Part shown: piece by piece, positions 27,615 to 34,677 of the stretch
How positions within the stretch are numbered: the stretch's first letter is position 1
Layout of the letters: every line of letters starts with the position of its first letter
DNA from: Sphingomonas sp. ERG5
Lineage (GTDB): Bacteria > Pseudomonadota > Alphaproteobacteria > Sphingomonadales > Sphingomonadaceae
Assembly: GCF_000803065.1 (NCBI RefSeq)
Contig: NZ_JSXI01000068.1
Coordinates: 24,293 to 88,292 of the forward strand
Reading direction: 5' to 3'
DNA: 64,000 nucleotides
The notes under the pieces: generated by a model
The model's database searches: none
What the model was told of the DNA's origin: nothing
What the model saw: the letters and a program-made list of their open reading frames with translations, nothing else
Made by a program: the position numbers and the translations under genes

Positions 27615-28094
27615 ATGATCTATTCGACCGCTACCGTCCCCGTAAATCCCGAGGGCGAGATCCCGTTGACCCGTGCGCAGATATGGGCGGGCCTGAGACT
27701 CAAAGCCCGTGACGCTCGCCTGTTCCTGCCGCCGGGTCTTTGTACGCGATGCGACGTCGTTGAAGAAAGCGCGACGCATTTCGTACGCGAGGCGACGATC
27801 GCGGGTGCCGATCTCCGTGAGATCATCATCCTGGAGTCCGAGAGCAAGGTGACCTTCTTCCAGGCCTCCGGCCCGCGTGAGGGAGCGATCATCAACGAGC
27901 TCCATGAGGACCGGACTGGCGCACTCCAGTTGCGCTTCTATTGCTATCTCGGCCTGCGCGGCAAGCATCCGAACGGCCCGGAAGAACGGGCCGAGCAAGC
28001 GCTGTTCGACGGCGATGAGGGGTACAAAGCCGCCCTCCTGTCCACACTGAAGCGCACCCGTGAACTGCTCGCAGAGGGCAAGCTCTGGTCATAA
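27615..28094 (+). CDS. DUF1857/AtaL-like SRPBCC-fold protein
   Basis: 159 residues, start at 27615 after GGAGGAGA, an excellent ribosome site. The features EIPLTRAQIWAGLRLKARDARLFLPPGL, TFFQASGPREGAIINELHED and LQLRFYCYLGLRGKHPNGPEE resemble the AtaL-like DUF1857 group, a START/SRPBCC fold with a hydrophobic ligand cavity. Nothing identifies a catalytic site. It probably binds or cyclises a small aromatic product together with the NmrA-like reductase encoded just upstream. The fold call rests on the overall pattern, so moderate confidence. Confidence 0.6.
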   Translation: MIYSTATVPVNPEGEIPLTRAQIWAGLRLKARDARLFLPPGLCTRCDVVEESATHFVREATIAGADLREIIILESESKVTFFQASGPREGAIINELHEDRTGALQLRFYCYLGLRGKHPNGPEERAEQALFDGDEGYKAALLSTLKRTRELLAEGKLWS

Positions 28095-28099
28095 TTGCT

Positions 28100-28148
28100 G
28101 ACATGAATGGCGAAACTTTGATTGAGCGCGCGTCGCGCCATTCATGTC
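28100..28148. repeat. 13-bp perfect inverted repeat just after the nmrA-DUF1857 operon
   Basis: GACATGAATGGCG at 28100-28112 is exactly complementary to CGCCATTCATGTC at 28136-28148, with a 23-nt loop. It begins 5 bp past the DUF1857 stop and covers the presumed start of the next small gene. With no T-run it may be a Rho-independent-like hairpin, an operator or an mRNA structure controlling that start. Confidence 0.7.
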
Positions 28149-28396
28149 GGTTGATCGACGCCCTGATTACAGCTGGAAAGGCGACGCGCGAGGAAGTCGT
28201 GACCAACCAGTTTCAGAAATTTCTCGACGAGAAGGTTCTCACCGATCGAACCAAACCTCCAGAACGCGGAAGCAGCTTCGGCACGCACACGATCGTCAGC
28301 CGCAACACCTCGAATGTCTCTACCCATTCAGGCAATACCCTCTACGGCTGTACCTATTGGATCGACGTCATCGGGAAGGATGGAAAGCCACCATGA
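28103..28396 (+). CDS. small hypothetical protein
   Basis: A 97-residue frame from the ATG at 28103. I do not recognise it. The centre (ATREEVVTNQFQKFLDEKVL) is an amphipathic helix and the second half (GSSFGTHTIVSRNTSN, GNTLYGCTYWIDVIGKDG) looks like a beta-rich small domain. Composition is less GC-rich than the flanks, hinting at acquired DNA. The start lies inside the 13-bp inverted repeat, and no ribosome site precedes it, so translation may begin further in or be regulated by the hairpin. Confidence 0.4.
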   Translation: MNGETLIERASRHSCRLIDALITAGKATREEVVTNQFQKFLDEKVLTDRTKPPERGSSFGTHTIVSRNTSNVSTHSGNTLYGCTYWIDVIGKDGKPP

Positions 28397-28506
28397 GCGG
28401 GCCCGATGCACGTGCATCTGCGGTGATAACGATCGCGGGCAGCTCAGGTCCCCAGACATCAATCAACACTGTCTTCTGTAACAATGAATTCTATAGGTGA
28501 AATCCT

Positions 28507-29007
28507 ATGCAGAATGATCTCGTTTTTAAGACTGGGTTCGCAAAACGAACGCTGGGATGGCTTGTTTGTCTAGGTGCTGTGGCCGCATTGATGGCCATTA
28601 TCTATGGTATATTCACGCATCCCGAAGCGCAGACACCCTCCGAGCTTTCGTCCGGCGCTGCCATTGGTGTTTTCCTGATTGGTCTCATATGGGCTGGAAT
28701 TGCCATTCAAAACGCACGCTGGAGCATCAAAGGCGAAAACATTGTCTGCCACGGGGTCTTCAAGAAGAAAACAATTCCCCTCTCGACATTGGCAGGTTTT
28801 GGGCAAACTACCGTAATCGTTATGGCCTTCCCCTTCCAGCACGTGGATTTCTATGATCCCCAACTGTCGCACGTCGCTCGCCTACCGGTAAGTCTCAAGG
28901 ATTGGCCGAAAGCGGAAGCATGGTTGGCAGCGCGGTTGCGCTATGTCGTCAATGACGGAAGCCATATATTGCCCAAACGGAGGTTCGCCGACACTTCGAA
29001 AATGTAA
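28507..29007 (+). CDS. small membrane protein with PH-like domain
   Basis: 166 residues. Two N-terminal membrane helices (WLVCLGAVAALMAIIYGIF and IGVFLIGLIWAGIAI) are followed by a soluble part beginning NARWSIKGENIVCHGVFKKKTIPLS. The strand pattern of that part (W-x-I-x-x-x-x-I-x-x-x-G-V-F-x-K-x-I-P) is like the bacterial PH/YcxB-type domains tethered to membranes. Start at 28507 is preceded by AGGTGAAATCCT, moderate. Base composition is lower in GC than neighbours. Function unknown; no operon partner is evident. Confidence 0.5.
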   Translation: MQNDLVFKTGFAKRTLGWLVCLGAVAALMAIIYGIFTHPEAQTPSELSSGAAIGVFLIGLIWAGIAIQNARWSIKGENIVCHGVFKKKTIPLSTLAGFGQTTVIVMAFPFQHVDFYDPQLSHVARLPVSLKDWPKAEAWLAARLRYVVNDGSHILPKRRFADTSKM

Positions 29008-29418
29008 TTGCCGTTCCGAAGTAGCGACATCACGTTCCGACTGCACACCATCCTGCTCGCCGCAACCTGCTGCTTGGATTGAGGCCCCACTGAATCTGGC
29101 ACTGCGGCCAAGGCAATTACACGCCTTCCAGCCAGGAGCGAACCAATAGGAGAGGCAAGCGGCGGGATCAGTTCACGACGCCAGAGAGAGAGGCTGTAAA
29201 CGTGATCTGAAGACCGCGGAACGGTGATAACTGGTGGAGCAGTCATTCTGGCCTGTCATAAAACGGCAATTCCAAGCCATGTTCCCGCATAACTTGCGAA
29301 TAGAAATCGACTCTCGGCTGCAGGGCATCAACCAACTCCTTCAGATCGTACCAGTGATCTGATTCCGGCTCTGCGCCGGCCAAAGCGGTAGCCGCAATTG
29401 GGCGAATTGCGACATTGC
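29008..29418. other. gene-free stretch upstream of the IS66 remnant
   Basis: About 410 bp without a convincing gene. Open frames on the minus strand here are continuations in other frames beside the transposase remnant. Probably debris from IS66 insertion and deletion. Confidence 0.5.
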
Positions 29419-29760
29419 CTATGCGGCTTCGGCGATCGTCTGGAAGTCTGGGCGCCAGTTCCACGGCATGAGCTCGTCCCAGCACGCGGCAGGCCAGTTG
29501 CCGGCGATTTTGGCGATGACGTCGGCGATATAAGCCTGCGGCTCGACACCGTTGAGCTTGCAGGTCTCGATGACAGTGTAGATCGCGGCGGCGCGTTCGC
29601 CGCCTGCCTTCGATCCGGCGAAGAACCATTTGCGGCCATCATTTCCACCCTGGCGGTAGAGCGGCAAATGATGGTCGAACTTGGCGACCACGACATGGGC
29701 AAGCGTTCCGAACGTAGCCTTCCCCCGCGCGATCACCTTTGCGGGTGCCGCTGCCTGCAT
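29419..29760 (-). pseudogene. internally deleted IS66-family transposase (TnpC)
   Basis: A 113-residue frame joining two separated parts of an IS66 transposase. The first is the segment APAKVIARGKATFGTLAHVV with AKFDHHLPLYRQ, normally in the N-terminal third. The second is the C-terminal end WFFAGSKAGGERAAAIYTVI, LNGVEPQAYIADVIAKI and LMPWNWRPDF. The whole catalytic DDE centre between them is gone, so it cannot transpose. A neighbouring frame retains a piece resembling RVEMMAANG from the missing region, showing the deletion endpoint also shifted frame. tnpA/tnpB are absent. Confidence 0.8.
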
Positions 29761-29855
29761 GACCTTCTCTAGCGGGCGGATTAATCAACGAAAGGGATGG
29801 CTAGGAACTGCCGTGTCGGTCTACCAAGAAGATGGCCTAGCGGGGGGAGCCATCA

Positions 29856-32800
29856 ATGGTCGAAACGTTGTTCGACAAGTTGCGCCGTGGAATCGGAGCG
29901 CTGACGGGAACCACGGTCTCCGTGGACGTCCGCGGCGTGGGCGATCCGGCGCCGCGCAATGGATCCAATATCGCGCGCCGTGTCGCGAAGCATTTCGATC
30001 GGCTGGGCAAGGCGGCTCCGGGAATCGACCGGCAGGTTGGCGCTTATGTTGCATCTGGAGGCGCCAGTTCGGTGCTGTCGACGTTCGCCACGGCCAAGGT
30101 GCAAGCCATTTGGGCGCAGCGAATACGCAGCTTTCCGCCGCGAGACGAGAGCGGGCTGTTCGCGCCCGGCATTGAGTGGGACGCTGCACAGATGCGGCGG
30201 CTCGGCGAAGCGCTGAGCGCGCTGGAGGCCATTCAGTATGAAGGCTGGTATTTCGGTTCGAAGAAATCGCCTGAATGGCTGCGCCAAGTCGTTACGCAAT
30301 GGCTTGGTCATGGCCGCAAGGACCAGTCGCTCGACCAACTCGCTGCGCTGGCGGCGCTGGCTGATCTAGGGCTGCTGCCAGTACTCGACATCCTATTCGG
30401 CAACGATGTGGGGAATTATCGCGCCGAGAATTGCGCCGAACGTTTCATCGGCGTGATGCCCTGGCTCGAGGCGCGGCGCGACGCCGTCGTCGCGGCGCTA
30501 CCGGCACTGGGTGCTGACCAGCGCGCAGAATTTGCCGCGGCGATGGGACGCCTCAAGCTTGCCGACACGTTCCTGGAGCCGCTGGCCGAGCTTGCGACCG
30601 GGTCGTCGAAAAAGGCGCGTGAAAGCGCCAGGCAGGCGCTGACCGGCGCCGATGCCGATCTGCTCCGCACCCATCTGGTGGCGCGGTATCCGCAGGCAAC
30701 GCCCGCTATGCGGGCCGAGATGATCGAGCTGACTGCTGCAAGCCTGGGCGACCAGGCGGCCGGATTGCTGGCGGAATGGAAGGCCGACGAGACGGCGCCT
30801 CGCGTCCTCGCGGCGATCGAACGGGCAATGGGAAGTTTCGCGCCCACCGCCACCGAAGCCAGTACCGCCGGGCCGGGCGACGGCCCCGAAGGCTATACCG
30901 CGGTCGATGGAAGCTGGGTGGCAACGCCGGCGCGTCCGATGATTGCGGAGGCAGCGCCGATTCCCGATGAGGTGCTGGCGCTTCTCCGCCCGGCGGCGGC
31001 GACTTTCAATGTGAAGCTTGCCGCGGCGCAGGCGGAGGCGTCGCGCGAGCGTTGGCATTGGAGCCGCCAGTTCAGCAAGGTGGGCCAGGCGCAGTTCGAC
31101 ATGATCCGCAAGCTTGGTGAGAGTGCGTACCAGATCGGCAACCAACAGAACACGGCACTCGGCTGGATCCGCTCGCATGAAGGCCGCGGCACGGGCGTGG
31201 ATGCCTTTTTCGACGATCCAAGGCTTACCCTCTGGCACAGCGTGCGCTTCGCCCTGGCCAGCACCAACGGCTATTTCGCGACGCTCTTCAGCGACTGGGC
31301 CGGCCCCCCAGGGAATGCGCTCGTGCGGCGAATCGCCGGGGACGCCGATATCCGCGTGGTGCTGGATCTGTGGACGCGCTTCGGTGGGCGCGACCCGATC
31401 GCCGAGCATCTCGGCGCCTCATGGTATCAACCGTTCCTCGAGCAGGATTTGCCGTTCTGGATCGCGCTGTGCGACCGGTTCGACCTGCTCGATGAGGCGT
31501 TCGGCCTCAAGCCGCGCTCCGAGACCCGCGCCTTCGCCGTCCGTGCCGCGCTCGACCTGCTCGCCTTTTTCCCCAAGGTGCCGCGCCGCTACCAGCAGCC
31601 GCTGATGCTCTTGGCGAGTGGGAGCAGCGCGACGTTGCGCGCGCCCGCCCGCCAGTTGCTGCGGGCAGCACCGGGGATCGACGACGCGATCGCCGGACTG
31701 CTCGACGATGGACGCCAGGACGTCCGCGCGGGCGCCGCCGAATGGCTCGCCCAGCGCGATGCGCGCGACAAGGTCGCGGCGCTGCGTCGCGTGCTGAAGA
31801 AGGAAAGAAGCGAGCTGGCGCGCGCGGCGATGATCACGGCGCTCGAACGGCTGGGCGACAATGTCAGCGATTTTTTCGACAGCGCGGCGATGATCAAGGA
31901 AGCCGATGCCGCGCTCGCCAAGGCGACGGACAAGGCGCTCACATGGTTTCCCTTCGCTCAGTTGCCAGCATTGCACTGGCGCAACGGCGAGGCGATCGAT
32001 CCGCGCATCCCGCAATGGTGGGTGACGCTGGCGGCCAAGCTGAAGCAACCGGGCGGCAATGCGTTGATCGACCTGTGGCTCGACCGGCTGGCGCCCGGCG
32101 ACGCGCATCGTCTGGGCTGGGCGGTGCTGACAAGCTGGATCGAGCAGGACACCCGCACCTGCACCGAGGAAGAAGCCAATCAATATGCCGCGGCCCATGT
32201 CGCAGCGACGCTGCGGCAGAATATCGATACGGTGAAACGCTATCCCCAGGCCGCCGATTATTATGCGACCGATCACGACACGGTCTTCGCCCAGCTGCGG
32301 CGGGTGAAGCTCGGCACCTATCTGGGCAGCGCTGTGGACAGCAAGGGCATATTGGCGCTCGCAACGCGCGTTGACGGTGCCGATGCGGCGCAAAAGGTGC
32401 GTCCCTTCCTGAAGGACCATGGCGCACGCACCTCGCAAGCCAAGGCGTTGCTGGAGATGCTGGCGAGTAATCCCGCCGGTGCCGCGCTGCAGCTGGTGCT
32501 CGCAGCTGCCAATCGCTCGAAGCAGCGTTCGGTCCAAGCGCATGCCGGCACGCTGGTGGAAGCGGTGGCGGATCGGCGCGGCTGGAGCGCAGAGGAGCTG
32601 GCCGACCGTACCGTACCCACCGCCGGGCTCGATGCCGACGGCACCGTCGATCTCGATTGCGGCCGTGACCGCATTTATGCGCTGCGGCTCGACGGCGCGG
32701 ATGGACTCGTCCTGGTCAATGCCGATGGCAAGGAAGTGAAGGCGCTTCCCGCGCCCCGGATCGACGAGGAGAAACCGCTGATCGAGGCCGCGAAGAAGCT

Positions 32801-33578
32801 CGTCTCGACCGCACGCAAGGAGAGCAAGCAAGTCTTCGCCAGCCAGACCGAGCGGATGCGCGAGGCCATGTATCTCGGACGCCGCTGGCGGCGCGAAGAT
32901 TGGGAAAGCTTTCTCGCCGCGCATCCGCTGGTGGGACGGCTGGCACGCCGGCTGATCTGGCTGGGCGTGGACGGCGAAGGTCGGGTCGCCGGCGCCTTCC
33001 GTCCGCTCGGCGACGGATCCTATACCGATGCTGCGGATGAGGATGTGGCGCTTGCCGGTTTCGCCGACGTGCAGCTGGCGCACCGCTCGTTGCTCGATGC
33101 CGATGCGATCGGCGCCTGGCAACGGCACCTTGCGGACTATGAGGTCGTGCCGCCGTTCGACCAGGTCGGCCGCGCGCTGCCCGAAGTGACCGAGACGATG
33201 GGCGGCAAGCAGGAAATCCGCGACCGCGAGGGCTGGATGATCGAAACCTTCAAACTGCGCGGCATCGCCACCAAGCTGGGCTTTGTTCGCGGCGCCGCGG
33301 GCGATGGCGGCTGGTTCACCGGCTATGAGCGCCCCTATCGGAGCGCCGCAATCGTCGCGGAAATCGAGTTCAGCGGCAGCCCGCTGCCCGAGGAAAACAC
33401 GCTGGCGGCGCTCCACACGCTCAGCTTTCGCGTGCTGCGCGACAATGGCTATCACGGCCGTCAGCTCACCCTGAAGGAAGTGCCGCCGGTGCTGCTCGCC
33501 GAGACGTGGCAGGACCTGCACGACATCGCCGCCAAAGGCAGCGGCTTTGATCCAGACTGGCAGAAGAAAGTCCATTGA
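29856..33578 (+). CDS. DUF4132-domain giant protein with HEAT-like repeats (YehI-like), first copy
   Basis: 1240 residues, start at 29856 after GGGGGGAGC. The N-terminal and central parts are alpha-helical with HEAT-like repeats (for example around residues 190-320 and 570-690, LMLLASGSSATLRAPARQLL and QDVRAGAAEWLAQRDARDKV). The C-terminal third carries the DUF4132 hallmark blocks: DRRGWSAEELADRTVPTAG, the LAHRSLL-type segment and the end LKEVPPVLLAETWQDLHDIA. I see no WGR domain, which many family members have. First gene of a five-gene operon, comparable with E. coli yehI ahead of yehL-M-P-Q. Family function is unknown; a scaffold or target-recognition role is my inference. Confidence 0.85.
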   Translation: MVETLFDKLRRGIGALTGTTVSVDVRGVGDPAPRNGSNIARRVAKHFDRLGKAAPGIDRQVGAYVASGGASSVLSTFATAKVQAIWAQRIRSFPPRDESGLFAPGIEWDAAQMRRLGEALSALEAIQYEGWYFGSKKSPEWLRQVVTQWLGHGRKDQSLDQLAALAALADLGLLPVLDILFGNDVGNYRAENCAERFIGVMPWLEARRDAVVAALPALGADQRAEFAAAMGRLKLADTFLEPLAELATGSSKKARESARQALTGADADLLRTHLVARYPQATPAMRAEMIELTAASLGDQAAGLLAEWKADETAPRVLAAIERAMGSFAPTATEASTAGPGDGPEGYTAVDGSWVATPARPMIAEAAPIPDEVLALLRPAAATFNVKLAAAQAEASRERWHWSRQFSKVGQAQFDMIRKLGESAYQIGNQQNTALGWIRSHEGRGTGVDAFFDDPRLTLWHSVRFALASTNGYFATLFSDWAGPPGNALVRRIAGDADIRVVLDLWTRFGGRDPIAEHLGASWYQPFLEQDLPFWIALCDRFDLLDEAFGLKPRSETRAFAVRAALDLLAFFPKVPRRYQQPLMLLASGSSATLRAPARQLLRAAPGIDDAIAGLLDDGRQDVRAGAAEWLAQRDARDKVAALRRVLKKERSELARAAMITALERLGDNVSDFFDSAAMIKEADAALAKATDKALTWFPFAQLPALHWRNGEAIDPRIPQWWVTLAAKLKQPGGNALIDLWLDRLAPGDAHRLGWAVLTSWIEQDTRTCTEEEANQYAAAHVAATLRQNIDTVKRYPQAADYYATDHDTVFAQLRRVKLGTYLGSAVDSKGILALATRVDGADAAQKVRPFLKDHGARTSQAKALLEMLASNPAGAALQLVLAAANRSKQRSVQAHAGTLVEAVADRRGWSAEELADRTVPTAGLDADGTVDLDCGRDRIYALRLDGADGLVLVNADGKEVKALPAPRIDEEKPLIEAAKKLVSTARKESKQVFASQTERMREAMYLGRRWRREDWESFLAAHPLVGRLARRLIWLGVDGEGRVAGAFRPLGDGSYTDAADEDVALAGFADVQLAHRSLLDADAIGAWQRHLADYEVVPPFDQVGRALPEVTETMGGKQEIRDREGWMIETFKLRGIATKLGFVRGAAGDGGWFTGYERPYRSAAIVAEIEFSGSPLPEENTLAALHTLSFRVLRDNGYHGRQLTLKEVPPVLLAETWQDLHDIAAKGSGFDPDWQKKVH

Positions 33579-34672
33579 TGGCCGAGCAACAGATCCTCCG
33601 GCCAGCTGCCGAGGCGCGGTACGCCGCCGAACTCGCCACATTGGCGGCCGGCGACACCAGCCCGCGTCCGCAAGGCTGGCGACTCTCGCCGCGCGCGGTG
33701 CGCCGCTTTCTGCTCGGGGATCCCAAACAGGGTATCTCGCGCAAATTCTATGGCGACGATCCGTTGGTCGATCGCGCGATCGTCAGCCTGATGAGTCAGC
33801 AAGGGCTGATGCTGGTGGGTGAGCCGGGGACGGCCAAGTCGCTGCTCTCCGAACTCCTCGCCGCCGCCATCTGCGGCACGTCCGGGCTGGTGGTGCAAGG
33901 ATCGGCCGGGACCACCGAGGACCATATCCGCTATGGCTGGAACTACGCCTTGCTCCTTGCCGAGGGGCCGAGCGAGCGGGCGCTGGTGCCTTCGCCGGTG
34001 CTCAACGCGATGCGCAGCGGGCGGATCGTGCGCTTCGAGGAGATCACGCGCTGCCCTCCCGAAGTACAAGATGCGCTGATCTCGATCCTGTCGGAAAAGG
34101 CGCTCGCGTTGCCCGAGCTTGGACCTGATGCGGTCGCCAGCGCCGCGCCTGGATTCAACGTGATCGCCACCGCCAATCTGCGCGACCGCGGCGTCCACGA
34201 AATGTCGAGCGCATTGAAACGCCGCTTCAATTTCGAGACCGTCCATCCCATCGCCGATCCGGCGTTCGAGCAGGAATTGGTACTGCGTCAGCTCGCGGAG
34301 CGGCTGGGCCCTGCCGGCGTCACGGTACACGGCGAACGCGATGTCGCCGAAATACTGGTGCGCGTCTTCCAGGACCTGCGCACCGGCCGCACGGCGGAGG
34401 GCGCAAGCCTCAACCGTCCCGACGCCGTGATGTCCACCGCCGAGGCGGTCAATGTCCTCCACGCCGCCGCGCTGGAGGCCGCCTATCTCGACGATGGCCG
34501 GCTCTCGGGCGCGCATGTCGCGCGGCAGCTGCAGGGCGTGGTGCTCAAGGACTCGCCTGAGGACGGCAAGCGCCTGCGCGCCTATATCGACCATATCGTC
34601 AAGGAGCGTGCCGGGCGGTCGGGGCCGTGGAAGGAATTCTACCAGGCGGCACGGTCGCTCAAGCTCGGCTGA
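33578..34672 (+). CDS. MoxR-type AAA+ ATPase (YehL-like)
   Basis: 364 residues from the ATG at 33578, overlapping the previous stop (TGATG); a TTG one codon earlier is possible. Walker A GEPGTAKS at 81-88, Walker B region RIVRFEEITRCPPEVQDAL at about 149-167, sensor 1 VIATANLRDRG, and arginine-finger helix MSSALKRRF. This is a MoxR-family AAA+ ring ATPase that remodels partner complexes, usually with a vWA protein. Oddity: the Walker B acid pair reads FEE (Glu-Glu) rather than the usual Asp-Glu. The paired vWA gene is two genes downstream. Confidence 0.9.
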   Translation: MAEQQILRPAAEARYAAELATLAAGDTSPRPQGWRLSPRAVRRFLLGDPKQGISRKFYGDDPLVDRAIVSLMSQQGLMLVGEPGTAKSLLSELLAAAICGTSGLVVQGSAGTTEDHIRYGWNYALLLAEGPSERALVPSPVLNAMRSGRIVRFEEITRCPPEVQDALISILSEKALALPELGPDAVASAAPGFNVIATANLRDRGVHEMSSALKRRFNFETVHPIADPAFEQELVLRQLAERLGPAGVTVHGERDVAEILVRVFQDLRTGRTAEGASLNRPDAVMSTAEAVNVLHAAALEAAYLDDGRLSGAHVARQLQGVVLKDSPEDGKRLRAYIDHIVKERAGRSGPWKEFYQAARSLKLG

Positions 34673-34677
34673 GCGGC

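Noticed and set aside
31419..33641. 740-residue open frame on the minus strand
   Set aside because: Antisense to the DUF4132 gene, with no recognisable domain; the sense frame has family motifs and a good start.
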